NCBI GenBank assembly: GCA_020431825.1
Contig: JAGQHN010000047.1
Location: forward strand, 1-35,445
DNA: 35,445 bases
Direction of reading: 5' to 3'
From: Trueperaceae bacterium
GTDB lineage: Bacteria > Deinococcota > Deinococci > Deinococcales > Trueperaceae
In this document: positions 7,796 through 15,302 of the stretch, in pieces
Numbering within the stretch: position 1 is the stretch's first letter
Layout: every line of letters starts with the position of its first letter
Made by a program: the position numbers and the translations under genes
Notes under the pieces: model-generated
Told to the model about the DNA's origin: nothing
The model's input: only the letters and a program-made list of their open reading frames with translations
Database searches by the model: none

Positions 7796-8311
7796 CTAAA
7801 AATAAACATTAAACCCAAGCACCGCGCTTGCCGCAGGAATAGAAGGTTGGGGAATCGCGCCAACCGCAAGCGCCGCACCAATTCGCACTTCAATAAAAAC
7901 AGCCAGTTCTTCCAGATCTTGTTGCGATAAACTATACTCAATCCCCAAAAGGCCATGTCCATCAATCATAAAACTCTCACTCTCAAAAAAGACAATTCCC
8001 CCTCCCCCACCATAAATACTGAGAGGTAAAACCTCACTAAAAGTCACCAGACCATCGGCTCCTATACCTAAAGATGCGGCACCGTCTCTAAACTGTAAAC
8101 TTCCTGACACCCGCAAATCAGCACCAGAAGGGTTACTTACGCCAAAATGCAGCGCCAGACCAAAGGGGTAGCTCGAGTGCAATCCACCCGTCAGACCAAA
8201 CCAGGCATCCCCTTGCCTAGTCTGGCTGGCAACCGTGTTCGCCTGATTATTCTGCGCATAGACAAGCCCCAGAAGAAACAGCAAAAGAGGTAGGTAATGC
8301 TTTCTTTTCAT
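7796..8311 (-). CDS. Secreted beta-barrel-like protein (first gene of pair)
   Basis: This 171-aa protein has a signal peptide (MKRKHYLPLLLFLLGLVYAQ) and a Gly-rich beta-strand pattern. It ends in VLGFNVYF with a C-terminal Phe, the usual outer-membrane barrel signal, so an outer-membrane location is likely. It resembles the downstream gene at 7262 in size and style and may be a distant paralogue. There is no Shine-Dalgarno. A TATAAC box ends 7 nt before the ATG on the minus strand, so the mRNA may be leaderless. Confidence 0.8.
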   Translation of the reverse strand: MKRKHYLPLLLFLLGLVYAQNNQANTVASQTRQGDAWFGLTGGLHSSYPFGLALHFGVSNPSGADLRVSGSLQFRDGAASLGIGADGLVTFSEVLPLSIYGGGGGIVFFESESFMIDGHGLLGIEYSLSQQDLEELAVFIEVRIGAALAVGAIPQPSIPAASAVLGFNVYF

Positions 8312-8463
8312 GCTGGTAGTTATACCAATTTATTGAGCAAGGAAAGCAAATTCAGCCTTCGCTAGCGGACAAGCTTTTGCCTTTAGGACGCAGGTTAACG
8401 AATAAATAATAACGGCTAAAGATCTTTTTAAAGAAGGTTTTTAATAGCCAAAGTAAAATTTTA

Positions 8464-8492
8464 GTGGACAAGTGGCCTAATTTTGATATGCT
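8464..8492 (+). promoter_or_regulatory. Promoter placed for a leaderless start
   Basis: GTGGAC (8464-8469), a 17-nt spacer and TATGCT (8487-8492), then 8 nt to the GTG start at 8501. No Shine-Dalgarno is present, so transcription would begin at or next to the start codon. Confidence 0.55.
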
Positions 8493-8500
8493 AATGCGCT

Positions 8501-9388
8501 GTGATTCGTTCTCTTGCGCCTGACGAGCTTCCCTGGTTTTTAAGCCAAGCCTATAGGTTTAGCGGTCACAGCGATCCCACAGGATTTGCTCTGCGCAGTA
8601 TCAAACATTTAAGAGATGCGGAAATTGAGGCAGATCATTGCTTCGTTCTAATTGAAAATCGTGAAGCGGTTGCAGGTGTTTATGTCGTTGGTCCCAACAA
8701 GGGTGAAGATGATCTCAATCTTTATCTGGCCAACCCGTGGTACACCCATGACGAAGCAGAACTCGAGCGCCTTCTCAGACAGGTCTTTGCCAGATTCCAC
8801 TACGAAGCGGTTCACTTCCCCTTATACTATTTGGCCAAAGAGCACATAACTCTTTTTGAGGCTCCTTTCAGGCGACTGGGCTTTTTTCTAGAGGATACTT
8901 GCGATTTACGCTTTGAACTTAGCGACTTACCACCTTTAGGCATTCCGATTTTGCTTGAGGCCTGGACCTATATAGCAGACGATCTGTTTGCCGAGACCTT
9001 TACCCAGGCAGAACAAGCCCCTGTGAGCGAAGAATATTGGGCATGGTTAAAACGCTGGCGCGGTCCTTTCCAACCCGATTTCTGGTTTCTGGGTCGGGAA
9101 ACCCTCGATCAAGACCCTATAGGCTACGGTTTTTTTGGCGCTCATAAGCTTGGAATTGACGGCATTTATTACCTCACCGCGATAGGAACGCTCGCCGAAC
9201 ACAGGCACTCGAGTGAAATGCTCAGGAGACTTGTCTTGTCCTGCATGCATGAACTTGCGTCACAAAGCCCCCTGGGCCGCATAGAAACCAGTTTAAGTAT
9301 GAAAGACCCAAAACTGGTACAAATCTTTGCATCACTGGGTTTTGAAATCGCCAACCGCTACCCTAAATTTATTAAAAGACCCAGTTAA
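8501..9388 (+). CDS. GNAT acetyltransferase-like protein
   Basis: This 295-aa cytoplasmic protein resembles a two-lobed GNAT fold. The C-terminal half has the order expected of GNAT motifs: a strand ending in GIDGIYYLTAIGTLAEHRHSSE, a helix (MLRRLVLSCMHELA), then IETSLSMKDPKLVQIFASLGFE, where N/D plus xxxxxFxxLGF is typical. The N-terminal half repeats a weaker version. The acetyl acceptor cannot be told. GTG is the first in-frame start and lies 8 nt after a -10 box without Shine-Dalgarno. The gene stands alone. Confidence 0.75.
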   Translation: MIRSLAPDELPWFLSQAYRFSGHSDPTGFALRSIKHLRDAEIEADHCFVLIENREAVAGVYVVGPNKGEDDLNLYLANPWYTHDEAELERLLRQVFARFHYEAVHFPLYYLAKEHITLFEAPFRRLGFFLEDTCDLRFELSDLPPLGIPILLEAWTYIADDLFAETFTQAEQAPVSEEYWAWLKRWRGPFQPDFWFLGRETLDQDPIGYGFFGAHKLGIDGIYYLTAIGTLAEHRHSSEMLRRLVLSCMHELASQSPLGRIETSLSMKDPKLVQIFASLGFEIANRYPKFIKRPS

Positions 9389-9400
9389 CCTACTTTTGTC

Positions 9401-9426
9401 GGAAGCAACCTAAAAGGGCTTCCTTT
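9401..9426 (+). terminator. Weak terminator after the acetyltransferase-like gene
   Basis: GGAAGC (9401-9406) pairs with GCTTCC (9418-9423) and is followed by TTTAT. The 3' arm runs into the TATGCT box used by the next gene, so terminator and promoter overlap. Confidence 0.5.
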
Positions 9427-9437
9427 ATGCTAACCCT

Positions 9438-9791
9438 ATGAGTATTTTTGCCCGCTGGCTTATAAGCGCTGCCGCTCTCTGGCTGACAGCACAATTAAAT
9501 GTTGGTTTATCCTTCTCCCCATCAGGGTTTATCCCTATTATGATAACTGCCCTGGTTTTGGGCCTGGTTAACGTCCTTGTCAAGCCCATCATGATTCTCC
9601 TGACATTGCCTTTTACCATTCTGACCTTTGGACTATTTTTATTGGTGGTCAATGCCCTTTCGATTGCCCTTGTAGCTACCCTTACTCCACTCACTATATC
9701 TGGGTTCTGGGGTGCAATTATTGGAGCTGTAGTGCTGTCCATCATCAATGCCGTCTTAACGCAAATTTTCAGCCGCAAGGAAAAAGATTAA
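9438..9791 (+). CDS. Four-helix membrane protein, YvlD / holin-superfamily-IV-like
   Basis: This 117-aa protein is almost entirely four transmembrane helices, with loops such as LVNVLVKPIMILLTLPFTILTFGLFLLVVNAL in the middle. That pattern is characteristic of the small YvlD/DUF360 family, often labelled phage holin family IV in databases although it is a normal chromosomal gene. Function is unknown; in other bacteria it is linked with envelope stress. ATG 9438 follows a TATGCT box (9426-9431) by only 6 nt and has no Shine-Dalgarno, again suggesting a leaderless mRNA. It is closed by a strong terminator. Confidence 0.85.
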   Translation: MSIFARWLISAAALWLTAQLNVGLSFSPSGFIPIMITALVLGLVNVLVKPIMILLTLPFTILTFGLFLLVVNALSIALVATLTPLTISGFWGAIIGAVVLSIINAVLTQIFSRKEKD

Positions 9792-9832
9792 GCTGCTTCA
9801 GGCTGATTCTGCTGTTCAGCCAAGCCACTTTT

Positions 9833-9869
9833 AAAAGGAGGTGTACGCATTCCGTACACCTCCTTTTTT
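9833..9869 (+). terminator. Strong Rho-independent terminator
   Basis: A 15-bp stem (AAAAGGAGGTGTACG, 9833-9847, with CGTACACCTCCTTTT, 9853-9867) and a 5-nt loop are followed by TT. It serves the four-helix membrane protein and may also work for minus-strand readthrough from the HNH gene, since the other strand also ends in a T run. Confidence 0.92.
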
Positions 9870-9946
9870 CGGAATTGACAAGCTCAAATAACTGTCGAAA
9901 TAGGTAAAGCAGATGATCAGAATAGTTTTCAGCCAGAGCTTTTCCT

Positions 9947-10432
9947 TTAAGGCAAATATTTTTCCCACAAAGGATCAATATTCGGTAAAACGCCAAAGGC
10001 TGAACTAAACATAAACCTTGGTGCATAGGGCTTTCGGTTTAAAACCATCGCAGCTTCTTCAGGGGTACGGTCCCGTTTTTTAGCATTGCACTTACGGCAG
10101 CAGGCCACCACATTCTCCCAGCTTGTTGCACCACCCCGACTTCTGGGCATGACATGATCTAAGGTTAGGTCATTTGAGTGAAGACCACAATACTGGCAGG
10201 TGTTTTCGTCTCTGCGAAAAACATTTTTTCTGTTAAAGGCCACTTTTTGATGCGGAGGTCGGCGAACATATTTTTTGAGTCTGATAATGCTGGGAACCGC
10301 AAAAATTTGACTTGGTGAACGCAAAATCTTATCACTATCTTCGATGCGCTCTGCTGCATCAAGCATAAGAAGAGCCACTGCCCGTTTAACACTGCAGACA
10401 TGTAGGGGTTCATAACTGGCATTAAGTATCAA
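9947..10432 (-). CDS. HNH endonuclease family protein
   Basis: This encodes a beta-beta-alpha-metal HNH nuclease of the small solitary family. The core is CQYCGLHSNDLTLDHVMPRSRGG followed by WENVVACCRKCNAKK: two CxxC zinc pairs flanking the catalytic DH and N. The N-terminal half (LNASYEPLHVCSVKRAVALLML) is conserved in this family. It is about 161 aa from a TTG at 10432, but that start cuts the first beta strand (ARVLILNA). The frame stays open upstream to about 10595 with family-like residues and no ATG, GTG or TTG, so the true start is unresolved. A GGAGG on the minus strand lies at 10541-10545. It is a housekeeping-type gene of unknown role, possibly in DNA repair. Confidence 0.85.
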   Translation of the reverse strand: MILNASYEPLHVCSVKRAVALLMLDAAERIEDSDKILRSPSQIFAVPSIIRLKKYVRRPPHQKVAFNRKNVFRRDENTCQYCGLHSNDLTLDHVMPRSRGGATSWENVVACCRKCNAKKRDRTPEEAAMVLNRKPYAPRFMFSSAFGVLPNIDPLWEKYLP

Positions 10433-10865
10433 GACTCGAGCACCGTTAAGATTGGCGAGAGGCTCGAGCTCAAAAATATCCTCTTCTGCTAGAAACGGAT
10501 CTAGTGCATCAAATTTTCTTGGGTGCTTGTTGGCGGCCTTCCTCCAAAAATGATTTTGTTGAGTATAGCTTAGAACAGCATCGTCATAGTGTCGTCATAC
10601 ACCAATTAGGAAAAGCTCAGTTAACCGAAATCTCATTTTCTTACTCCGGTAATCAAATTGGGTCTACATTTCAAAGGAGTATTGGCGATAAAAAACCATG
10701 GGGTCCAACGCAAAAGCAAAGCGTCTTCAGCGAGCATCGCTTTCGTAAGGTTGTAAAATGTTGAATTTTTCTTCTAGATGAAAGTGTTCAGGGTCATTGT
10801 AAGAAAGATTTTTCTTAAGAAAAACGCCCCTGAATTTCCAGGGGCGTTTCGTTACCAATTAAAGC
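10433..10865. other. Gap between HNH gene and sdhB
   Basis: This gap is about 430 nt. Its left part (10433 to about 10595) is open in the HNH frame on the minus strand and probably encodes the HNH N terminus. The right part holds the sdh terminator. An 86-codon plus-strand frame here (10504-10764) has no supported start or family. An AAAGGAG at about 10673 precedes only very short frames. No RNA gene is seen. Confidence 0.5.
10820..10849 (-). terminator. Terminator of the sdhCDAB operon
   Basis: On the minus strand AAACGCCCCTG (10849-10839) pairs with CAGGGGCGTTT (10832-10822) around a 6-nt loop, then TT. It lies 17 nt past the sdhB stop. Confidence 0.92.
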
Positions 10866-11564
10866 TTAAGCTCTGCGCCAAAGCAGCTCTCGCTTGACTT
10901 CTTCAATGGCTTTGGTAATGGGTATATCCCTTGGACAAGCCTCCGTGCAATTATAGGCAGTTCGGCAGCGCCAGAGGCCATTAGACTGATTCATAATTTG
11001 TAGACGCTCGTCGGCACCGTGATCCCTCGAGTCAAAGATGAATCTGTGCGCATTAACAATAGCTGCCGGGCCAATATAACGACCATTTGTCCAGAACACC
11101 GGGCAACTCGTGGTACAGGCAGCACACAGAATGCACTTGGTGGTTGCATCAAAGATTTCCCGGTCCTCTGGGCTTTGATAGCGCTCGGTAGGTGGCTCGG
11201 GGTCTTCGTTAATGAAAAAAGGTAAAACCGCTTTATAGCTATCAAAAAACGGTTCCATATCTACAATCAGATCTTTTAAAACCGGCAGCCCTCTGATTGG
11301 CTCAACACTTATTTCAGCACCCAGGTCCTTAACTAATATCTTGCATGCGAGGCGGTTGACACCATTAATAAGCATAGCGTCACTGCCACAGATTCCGTGA
11401 GCGCAGCTACGCCGATAACTTAGCGAACCGTCCATTTCCCACTTAATCTGATTTATGACGTCAAGGACACGGTCTGTTTCACGTACATCCAGACTGTACT
11501 CTGACCAGTAAGGCCGCTTGTCTGCTTCCGGATTAAATCTCTTTATTTTGACATTTACTTTCAT
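10866..11564 (-). CDS. sdhB: Succinate dehydrogenase iron-sulfur subunit
   Basis: SdhB carries electrons from the flavin of SdhA to quinone at the membrane anchor. At 232 aa it is of normal length. It has the [2Fe-2S] motif (SCAHGICGSDAML, then LACK downstream), the [4Fe-4S] motif CILCAACTTSCP and the [3Fe-4S] motif CRTAYNCTEACP, all cysteines present. It is the last gene of sdhCDAB. Its Shine-Dalgarno is odd: the only good one (AAAGGAGG, 11601-11608) overlaps the sdhA stop, 36 nt from the ATG, with a perfect 8-bp hairpin in between that would bring the two together when folded. Confidence 0.97.
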   Translation of the reverse strand: MKVNVKIKRFNPEADKRPYWSEYSLDVRETDRVLDVINQIKWEMDGSLSYRRSCAHGICGSDAMLINGVNRLACKILVKDLGAEISVEPIRGLPVLKDLIVDMEPFFDSYKAVLPFFINEDPEPPTERYQSPEDREIFDATTKCILCAACTTSCPVFWTNGRYIGPAAIVNAHRFIFDSRDHGADERLQIMNQSNGLWRCRTAYNCTEACPRDIPITKAIEEVKRELLWRRA

Positions 11565-11571
11565 GGTATAA

Positions 11572-11596
11572 AAACTTCGAAAAATCGCCGAAGTTT
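11572..11596 (-). promoter_or_regulatory. Hairpin between sdhA and sdhB that may bridge the ribosome-binding site
   Basis: AAACTTCG (11596-11589, minus) pairs with CGAAGTTT (11579-11572) around a 9-nt loop. It lies between AAAGGAGG (11601-11608) and the sdhB ATG (11564). With the hairpin looped out the Shine-Dalgarno would be about 11 nt from the ATG instead of 36. Confidence 0.6.
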
Positions 11597-11606
11597 AGAT
11601 CCTCCT

Positions 11607-13346
11607 TTAGTAGACTCGAGGCTTAGGTTCATATTTGCCCAGGGTGACGGGTTTGTAGTCTATTTGCACACCTTTGTCTGCTTTATACACCAGAGTATGC
11701 TTTAACCAATTTTCGTCATCCCGATCTTTATAGTCCTCATGTGAGTGAGCACCTCTGGACTCTTTGCGATTAAAAGCCGCATAAACAAGCTGTTCGGCAT
11801 TGTCCAAAAGGAAGCCAAGCTCGAGTGCTTCCATTAGTTCGGTATTGTACTGCTTACCCTTATCTTCGACCCCAATTTGTTTGTAGCGCTCCTGCAATTC
11901 CTTAACAATTTCAATCTGCTTGCCTAAAAGCTCATCGGTACGAAACACGCTGGCATTATCCATCATGGTGTTTTGCAGTTCTTTACGAATAGTAGCAACT
12001 TTCTCCGTGCCAGAACCATTCAGCGCCTTGTCTAACAGGTTCCTTGAGAAATCTTGAGCATCGGAAGGCAGGTCGGGAAAATCACGCTTTTCAGCGTATT
12101 TTGAGGCAAATCGCCCTGCCCTTCTTCCAAAGACGATTAAATCACCAAGAGAATTGGTACCTAGCCTATTAGCGCCGTGCAAACTTGCGCAGGCAACTTC
12201 TCCGGCTGCATAGAGCCCCGGGACAATCGTATTTTGACCATCCATAATGACATTGGTATCTATCGTTGTTGGAATGCCACCCATAGCATAGTGGGCAGTC
12301 GGCTGAACGGGCACAGGTTCCCTAATCGGGTCAACACCCAGGTAAATCCGCGCGAATTCGGTAATGTCAGGTAAGCGCTCTTCAATGATATGACCATCAA
12401 TGTGGGTTAAGTCCAGCAGAATATAGTCATTGTCAGGGCCAGCACCCCTGCCCTCGCGAATTTCCAGATACATGCTGCGACTTACCATGTCACGCGGCGC
12501 CAAATCCTTAATGGTTGGCGCATACCGTTCCATAAAGCGCTCTCCGTCTTTATTCCGTAGAATCCCGCCTTCACCTCTCGCCCCTTCGGTAAGCAGAACA
12601 CCTATTTTATAAAGACCTGTAGGGTGGAACTGGTAAAATTCGGGATCTTCTATAGGGATACCGCGGCGGTAAACAACACTTTGCAAATCACCTGTCAGAG
12701 CGTGGGCGTTACTGGTCACTTTGAACATCCGACCATTGCCACCAGAAGCAATAATGGTGGATTTAGCCTGGAAGGTGTGCAACTCGCCTGTGGCTAACTC
12801 GTAGGCTACAACCCCACGACATTCGCCGTCTACCATGAGGATATCAAGAACATGAAATTCGTTAAAAAAGATGACGTTATCTTTGATCGATTGCTGGTAT
12901 AGGGTTTGCAAAATCATGTGACCTGTTCGGTCAGCCGCGTAGCAAGCCCGTTCAACGGCACTTTTGCCAAACTCTCGAGTGTGACCACCAAATTTACGCT
13001 GGGCAATTTTTCCTTCAGGTGTCCGGGAGAAAGGGAGTCCCATGTGCTCGAGCTCGATGACAGATTCGATTACATCATAGGCAAACATTTCTGCGACATC
13101 TTGATCAGTCAGGTAGTCACCCCCCTTAACTGTATCGAATGCATGCCATTCTGGATAGTCTTCGGTTACATTGCCAAGCGCAGCTCCTACGCCACCCTGG
13201 GCTGCCCCAGTATGACTTCTGGTTGGATACAGTTTAGAAATCACAGCAACCGTTACATTGGGATTCTGGGCAGCATAACGAGCAGCCATAAGTCCTGCTC
13301 CACCTGCGCCCACTACGATGACATCATATTTATGTGCTCTACTCAT
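11607..13346 (-). CDS. sdhA: Succinate dehydrogenase flavoprotein subunit
   Basis: SdhA oxidises succinate to fumarate and passes electrons to SdhB. It has 579 aa, the usual length. An N-terminal dinucleotide fold ([16 protein letters not shown]) is followed by the [16 protein letters not shown] region, whose His carries covalent FAD. Active-site segments [19 protein letters not shown] and [22 protein letters not shown] are present, and the C-terminal helical and capping region is intact. It starts 8 nt after the sdhD stop and is part of the sdhCDAB transcript. Confidence 0.97.
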   Translation of the reverse strand: MSRAHKYDVIVVGAGGAGLMAARYAAQNPNVTVAVISKLYPTRSHTGAAQGGVGAALGNVTEDYPEWHAFDTVKGGDYLTDQDVAEMFAYDVIESVIELEHMGLPFSRTPEGKIAQRKFGGHTREFGKSAVERACYAADRTGHMILQTLYQQSIKDNVIFFNEFHVLDILMVDGECRGVVAYELATGELHTFQAKSTIIASGGNGRMFKVTSNAHALTGDLQSVVYRRGIPIEDPEFYQFHPTGLYKIGVLLTEGARGEGGILRNKDGERFMERYAPTIKDLAPRDMVSRSMYLEIREGRGAGPDNDYILLDLTHIDGHIIEERLPDITEFARIYLGVDPIREPVPVQPTAHYAMGGIPTTIDTNVIMDGQNTIVPGLYAAGEVACASLHGANRLGTNSLGDLIVFGRRAGRFASKYAEKRDFPDLPSDAQDFSRNLLDKALNGSGTEKVATIRKELQNTMMDNASVFRTDELLGKQIEIVKELQERYKQIGVEDKGKQYNTELMEALELGFLLDNAEQLVYAAFNRKESRGAHSHEDYKDRDDENWLKHTLVYKADKGVQIDYKPVTLGKYEPKPRVY

Positions 13347-13354
13347 CTTAAGCC

Positions 13355-13786
13355 CTAATTTCCATGGGGCAAAGCGTCAATTGCATTCCCCATTTCTTCA
13401 AATGTAAATGCCCATAGGGTCATAACACCCATGACAAAAAGAATAATGGCCACGCTAAACAAGATTAATTTGGCCCAAAAACGCCGTTTCGGGTTTTTAA
13501 AATAATCCTCCACGCTGTAGCGGAGACCATTTACTCCGTGTAGCATGGCAAAACCCAAAAGGAAGGAATCGTAAACTTTTACCCACCCTTTTGAAAAGCG
13601 GTTTGCCACGTAGGCATAATCAACATTGGCAACATTGATCTGAATGTTATTCATAAAGATATGACCAAAAACCAAAAAAATGAGAGCCAGACCAGATAGG
13701 CGCATAAAAATCCACCAGGCCAGTTCTCCATTGGTGGCATAAGATGACCTTGCTTGTCTAAGGGTTTTAGGGCGTGCGACTGCCAT
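13355..13786 (-). CDS. sdhD: Succinate dehydrogenase membrane anchor subunit
   Basis: This 143-aa anchor has three transmembrane helices ([24 protein letters not shown], the [23 protein letters not shown] region, and [23 protein letters not shown]). It holds part of the quinone site and possibly one haem ligand (His in VFGHIF). ATG 13786 is preferred: it lies 1 nt past the sdhC stop and GGAAGG precedes it. A longer frame from TTG 13804 would overlap sdhC. The sdhC/sdhD assignment is by order and by similarity to the C-D-A-B layout. Confidence 0.92.
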   Translation of the reverse strand: MAVARPKTLRQARSSYATNGELAWWIFMRLSGLALIFLVFGHIFMNNIQINVANVDYAYVANRFSKGWVKVYDSFLLGFAMLHGVNGLRYSVEDYFKNPKRRFWAKLILFSVAIILFVMGVMTLWAFTFEEMGNAIDALPHGN

Positions 13787-13787
13787 G

Positions 13788-14147
13788 TCAGGCCCTTCCA
13801 ACAATTTCAGGTATCACTTTAACCAAAACAGGAATACCGATTATGGTTGTCAGAGCCAGTACGCCATACCACATGACCGCCTGGTACTTAACACCCCATT
13901 CGGTAAAATCCATGATGATAATTCGTAACCCATTAAAAGCATGATATACAACGCCTGCCATAACGGCTACCAGACCGATTCGAAACGGCCACTGGTGGTA
14001 GAAAGCCAGAAAAGCGTTGAAAGGACCATCGGGTCCGTACATTACCAAACTGATATCAAGCACATGTAAAAGAAGATAGAGGGCCAGAGCAATACCAGAC
14101 ACACGGTGCAAGATAAATGCCCATTGACCTTCACGACCACGGTACAT
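13788..14147 (-). CDS. sdhC: Succinate dehydrogenase cytochrome b556 subunit
   Basis: This 119-aa membrane anchor with three helices opens the operon. The motif HRVSGIALALYLLLHVLD contains the conserved SG and the His expected near haem b and the quinone site; VVYHAFNGLRIIIMDF is the conserved second half. AGGAGG 6 nt upstream supports the ATG at 14147. The operon promoter should lie between 14150 and 14260 on the minus strand, but no clear pair of boxes was found. Confidence 0.93.
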   Translation of the reverse strand: MYRGREGQWAFILHRVSGIALALYLLLHVLDISLVMYGPDGPFNAFLAFYHQWPFRIGLVAVMAGVVYHAFNGLRIIIMDFTEWGVKYQAVMWYGVLALTTIIGIPVLVKVIPEIVGRA

Positions 14148-14407
14148 ATAGAACCTCCTGCGAATAAGAAAAACGGAGACGATATTTCATTCCTGGGAGA
14201 GTGTACCACGAAGTTATTGTGTCTTTTAGTGAGGTAATATAGACTTTGTACACCCTAAAAAACTTAATGCTTAAGTAGTTTGTTTGCCGATTCCGTAGTG
14301 GTTTACCTGAAGAATATAAAGAGGCATTTCTTAGCAAAAATGCGATAAATTTGGCTCGAGCCACCTGTTTATAAGACCTCTCAATCCTCAGTTACCAGTG
14401 AAAGCAC
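14148..14407. other. Spacer between sdhC and the tRNA cluster
   Basis: About 260 nt of AT-rich divergent spacer. It should contain the sdh promoter (a minus-strand TACACT near 14200 is a weak -10 candidate). One CTCGAG lies at about 14355. I see no gene. Confidence 0.4.
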
Positions 14408-14436
14408 TTGCCGAATCGAAAAACTTTCTGTATACT
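14408..14436 (+). promoter_or_regulatory. Promoter of the tRNA cluster
   Basis: TTGCCG (14408-14413), a 17-nt spacer and TATACT (14431-14436), about 44 nt before tRNA-Pro. A small leader inverted repeat (AAGAGC / GCTCTT) follows. Confidence 0.75.
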
Positions 14437-14479
14437 TTGGGGCGCTACTTAAAGAGCTTGCATGCTCTTAGGTAGGTAT

Positions 14480-14557
14480 CGGGGCGTAGCGCAGTCTGGT
14501 TAGCGCACTTGGTTTGGGACCAAGGGGTCGTGAGTTCGAATCCCACCGCCCCGACCA
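14480..14557 (+). tRNA. tRNA-Pro(TGG)
   Basis: The cloverleaf folds with acceptor CGGGGCG/CGCCCCG, anticodon stem CTTGG/CCAAG, loop TTTGGGA (anticodon TGG), TTCGAAT T-loop and encoded CCA. It is first in the five-gene plus-strand cluster. Confidence 0.96.
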
Positions 14558-14569
14558 TGAGATAAGTAT

Positions 14570-14592
14570 CATCTGCTCCTAGCGGGCAGATG
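14570..14592 (+). other. Hairpin in the tRNA-Pro/tRNA-Gly spacer
   Basis: CATCTGC (14570-14576) pairs with GCAGATG (14586-14592). It is the first of four hairpins, one in each spacer of the tRNA cluster, and may guide precursor processing. Confidence 0.55.
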
Positions 14593-14632
14593 GTCTTCTC
14601 AAAAATGTGCCAGGGTTTAGACCCAGGTTTGT

Positions 14633-14708
14633 GCGGGAGTAGCTCAGCTGGTAGAGCGTCACCCTTCCAAGGTGAATGTCGCGGGTTCGAATCTCGTCTC
14701 CCGCTCCA
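14633..14708 (+). tRNA. tRNA-Gly(TCC)
   Basis: Acceptor GCGGGAG with CTCCCGC, anticodon stem TCACC/GGTGA, loop CTTCCAA (anticodon TCC), TTCGAAT T-loop, CCA encoded. Confidence 0.96.
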
Positions 14709-14782
14709 AGAGAGTCTTCAGCAGCAGGTAGCATCTGGTTATCCAGTGCTACCGTACGAAGCTCTAGAGGTGGCAGATTTCT

Positions 14783-14816
14783 CGAAAGGTGATTTTCCAA
14801 GAGGTATTACCTTTCG
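14783..14816 (+). other. Hairpin in the tRNA-Gly/tRNA-Arg spacer
   Basis: CGAAAGGTGAT (14783-14793) pairs with ATTACCTTTCG (14806-14816), 11 bp with one G-U. The AGGT...ACCT core is shared with the next two spacer hairpins. Confidence 0.6.
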
Positions 14817-14838
14817 CTTGAAAAAAGATACCTCCCTT

Positions 14839-14915
<77 letters not shown>

Positions 14916-14917
14916 AC

Positions 14918-14943
14918 AGGTGTTTTTGCGTGTAAAAATACCT
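14918..14943 (+). other. Hairpin in the tRNA-Arg/tRNA-His spacer
   Basis: AGGTGTTTTT (14918-14927) pairs with AAAAATACCT (14934-14943), 10 bp with one G-U and a 6-nt loop, starting 3 nt past the tRNA-Arg CCA. Confidence 0.65.
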
Positions 14944-14983
14944 ATCTGTGATACTCTGGTTGCTAAACTCCAGGTATAAAGAT

Positions 14984-15061
14984 GGTGGCTGTAGCTCAGT
15001 TGGTTAGAGCGCCGGATTGTGGTTCCGGAGGTCGTGGGTTCAAGACCCATCAGCCACCCCA
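14984..15061 (+). tRNA. tRNA-His(GTG)
   Basis: Acceptor GTGGCTG/CAGCCAC with an encoded extra G at -1 (14984) opposite discriminator C, as required for tRNA-His. Anticodon stem CCGGA/TCCGG, loop TTGTGGT (anticodon GTG), CCA encoded. Confidence 0.96.
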
Positions 15062-15065
15062 AAAC

Positions 15066-15107
15066 TTAAAGGTATTATCTTTAATGCATTAAAGATAATA
15101 CCTTTAA
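15066..15107. repeat. Perfect 42-bp palindrome between tRNA-His and tRNA-Leu
   Basis: The 19-nt arm starting TTAAAGGTATTATC (15066-15084) is exactly the reverse complement of 15089-15107, with TGCA in the centre, so all 42 bp are self-complementary. It fills nearly the whole 49-nt spacer, begins 4 nt after the tRNA-His CCA and ends 3 nt before tRNA-Leu. In RNA it would be a long AU-rich stem. Confidence 0.95.
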
Positions 15108-15110
15108 AAT

Positions 15111-15195
15111 GCGAGGATGGCGGAATTGGTAGACGCGCTAGACTTAGGATCTAGTACCGCAAGGTGTGTGAGTTCAAGTCTCATTCCTCGCACCA
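15111..15195 (+). tRNA. tRNA-Leu(TAG)
   Basis: This is a class II tRNA with a long variable arm. Acceptor GCGAGGA, anticodon stem CTAGA/TCTAG, loop CTTAGGA (anticodon TAG), TTCAAGT T-loop, discriminator A, CCA encoded. It is the last gene of the cluster. Confidence 0.96.
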
Positions 15196-15199
15196 AAAG

Positions 15200-15264
15200 A
15201 AACTCCGTATGTAACGGTTAGACCAGTGCTTCATGAGGGAAACTATTACAAGCGGAGTTTTTTT
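15200..15264 (+). terminator. Terminator of the tRNA cluster, long-loop
   Basis: AAACTCCG (15200-15207) pairs with CGGAGTTT (15253-15260), followed by TTTT. The 45-nt loop can pair further inside (TGTAA/TTACA, GGTT/AAC), making a long structured end 5 nt after tRNA-Leu. Confidence 0.75.
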
Positions 15265-15268
15265 ATTC

Positions 15269-15296
15269 TTGTCTAAAAGTTATGACGTTCTATAAT
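15269..15296 (+). promoter_or_regulatory. Near-consensus promoter with no gene after it
   Basis: TTGTCT (15269-15274), a 16-nt spacer and TATAAT (15291-15296). The perfect -10 stands right after the tRNA terminator and points into a stretch with no reading frame, see the candidate RNA at 15303. Confidence 0.6.
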
Positions 15297-15302
15297 GGAA
15301 CT

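Noticed and set aside
9438..9791. Prophage signal from the holin-like protein
   Set aside because: This family is chromosomal and widespread; no other phage gene is nearby.
10504..10764. 86-codon plus-strand frame between the HNH gene and sdhB
   Set aside because: There is no Shine-Dalgarno or family signal, and its first part lies opposite the likely HNH N terminus.
14131..14364. 77-codon minus-strand frame upstream of sdhC
   Set aside because: It overlaps the sdhC start and its ribosome-binding site, and the composition is that of a spacer.
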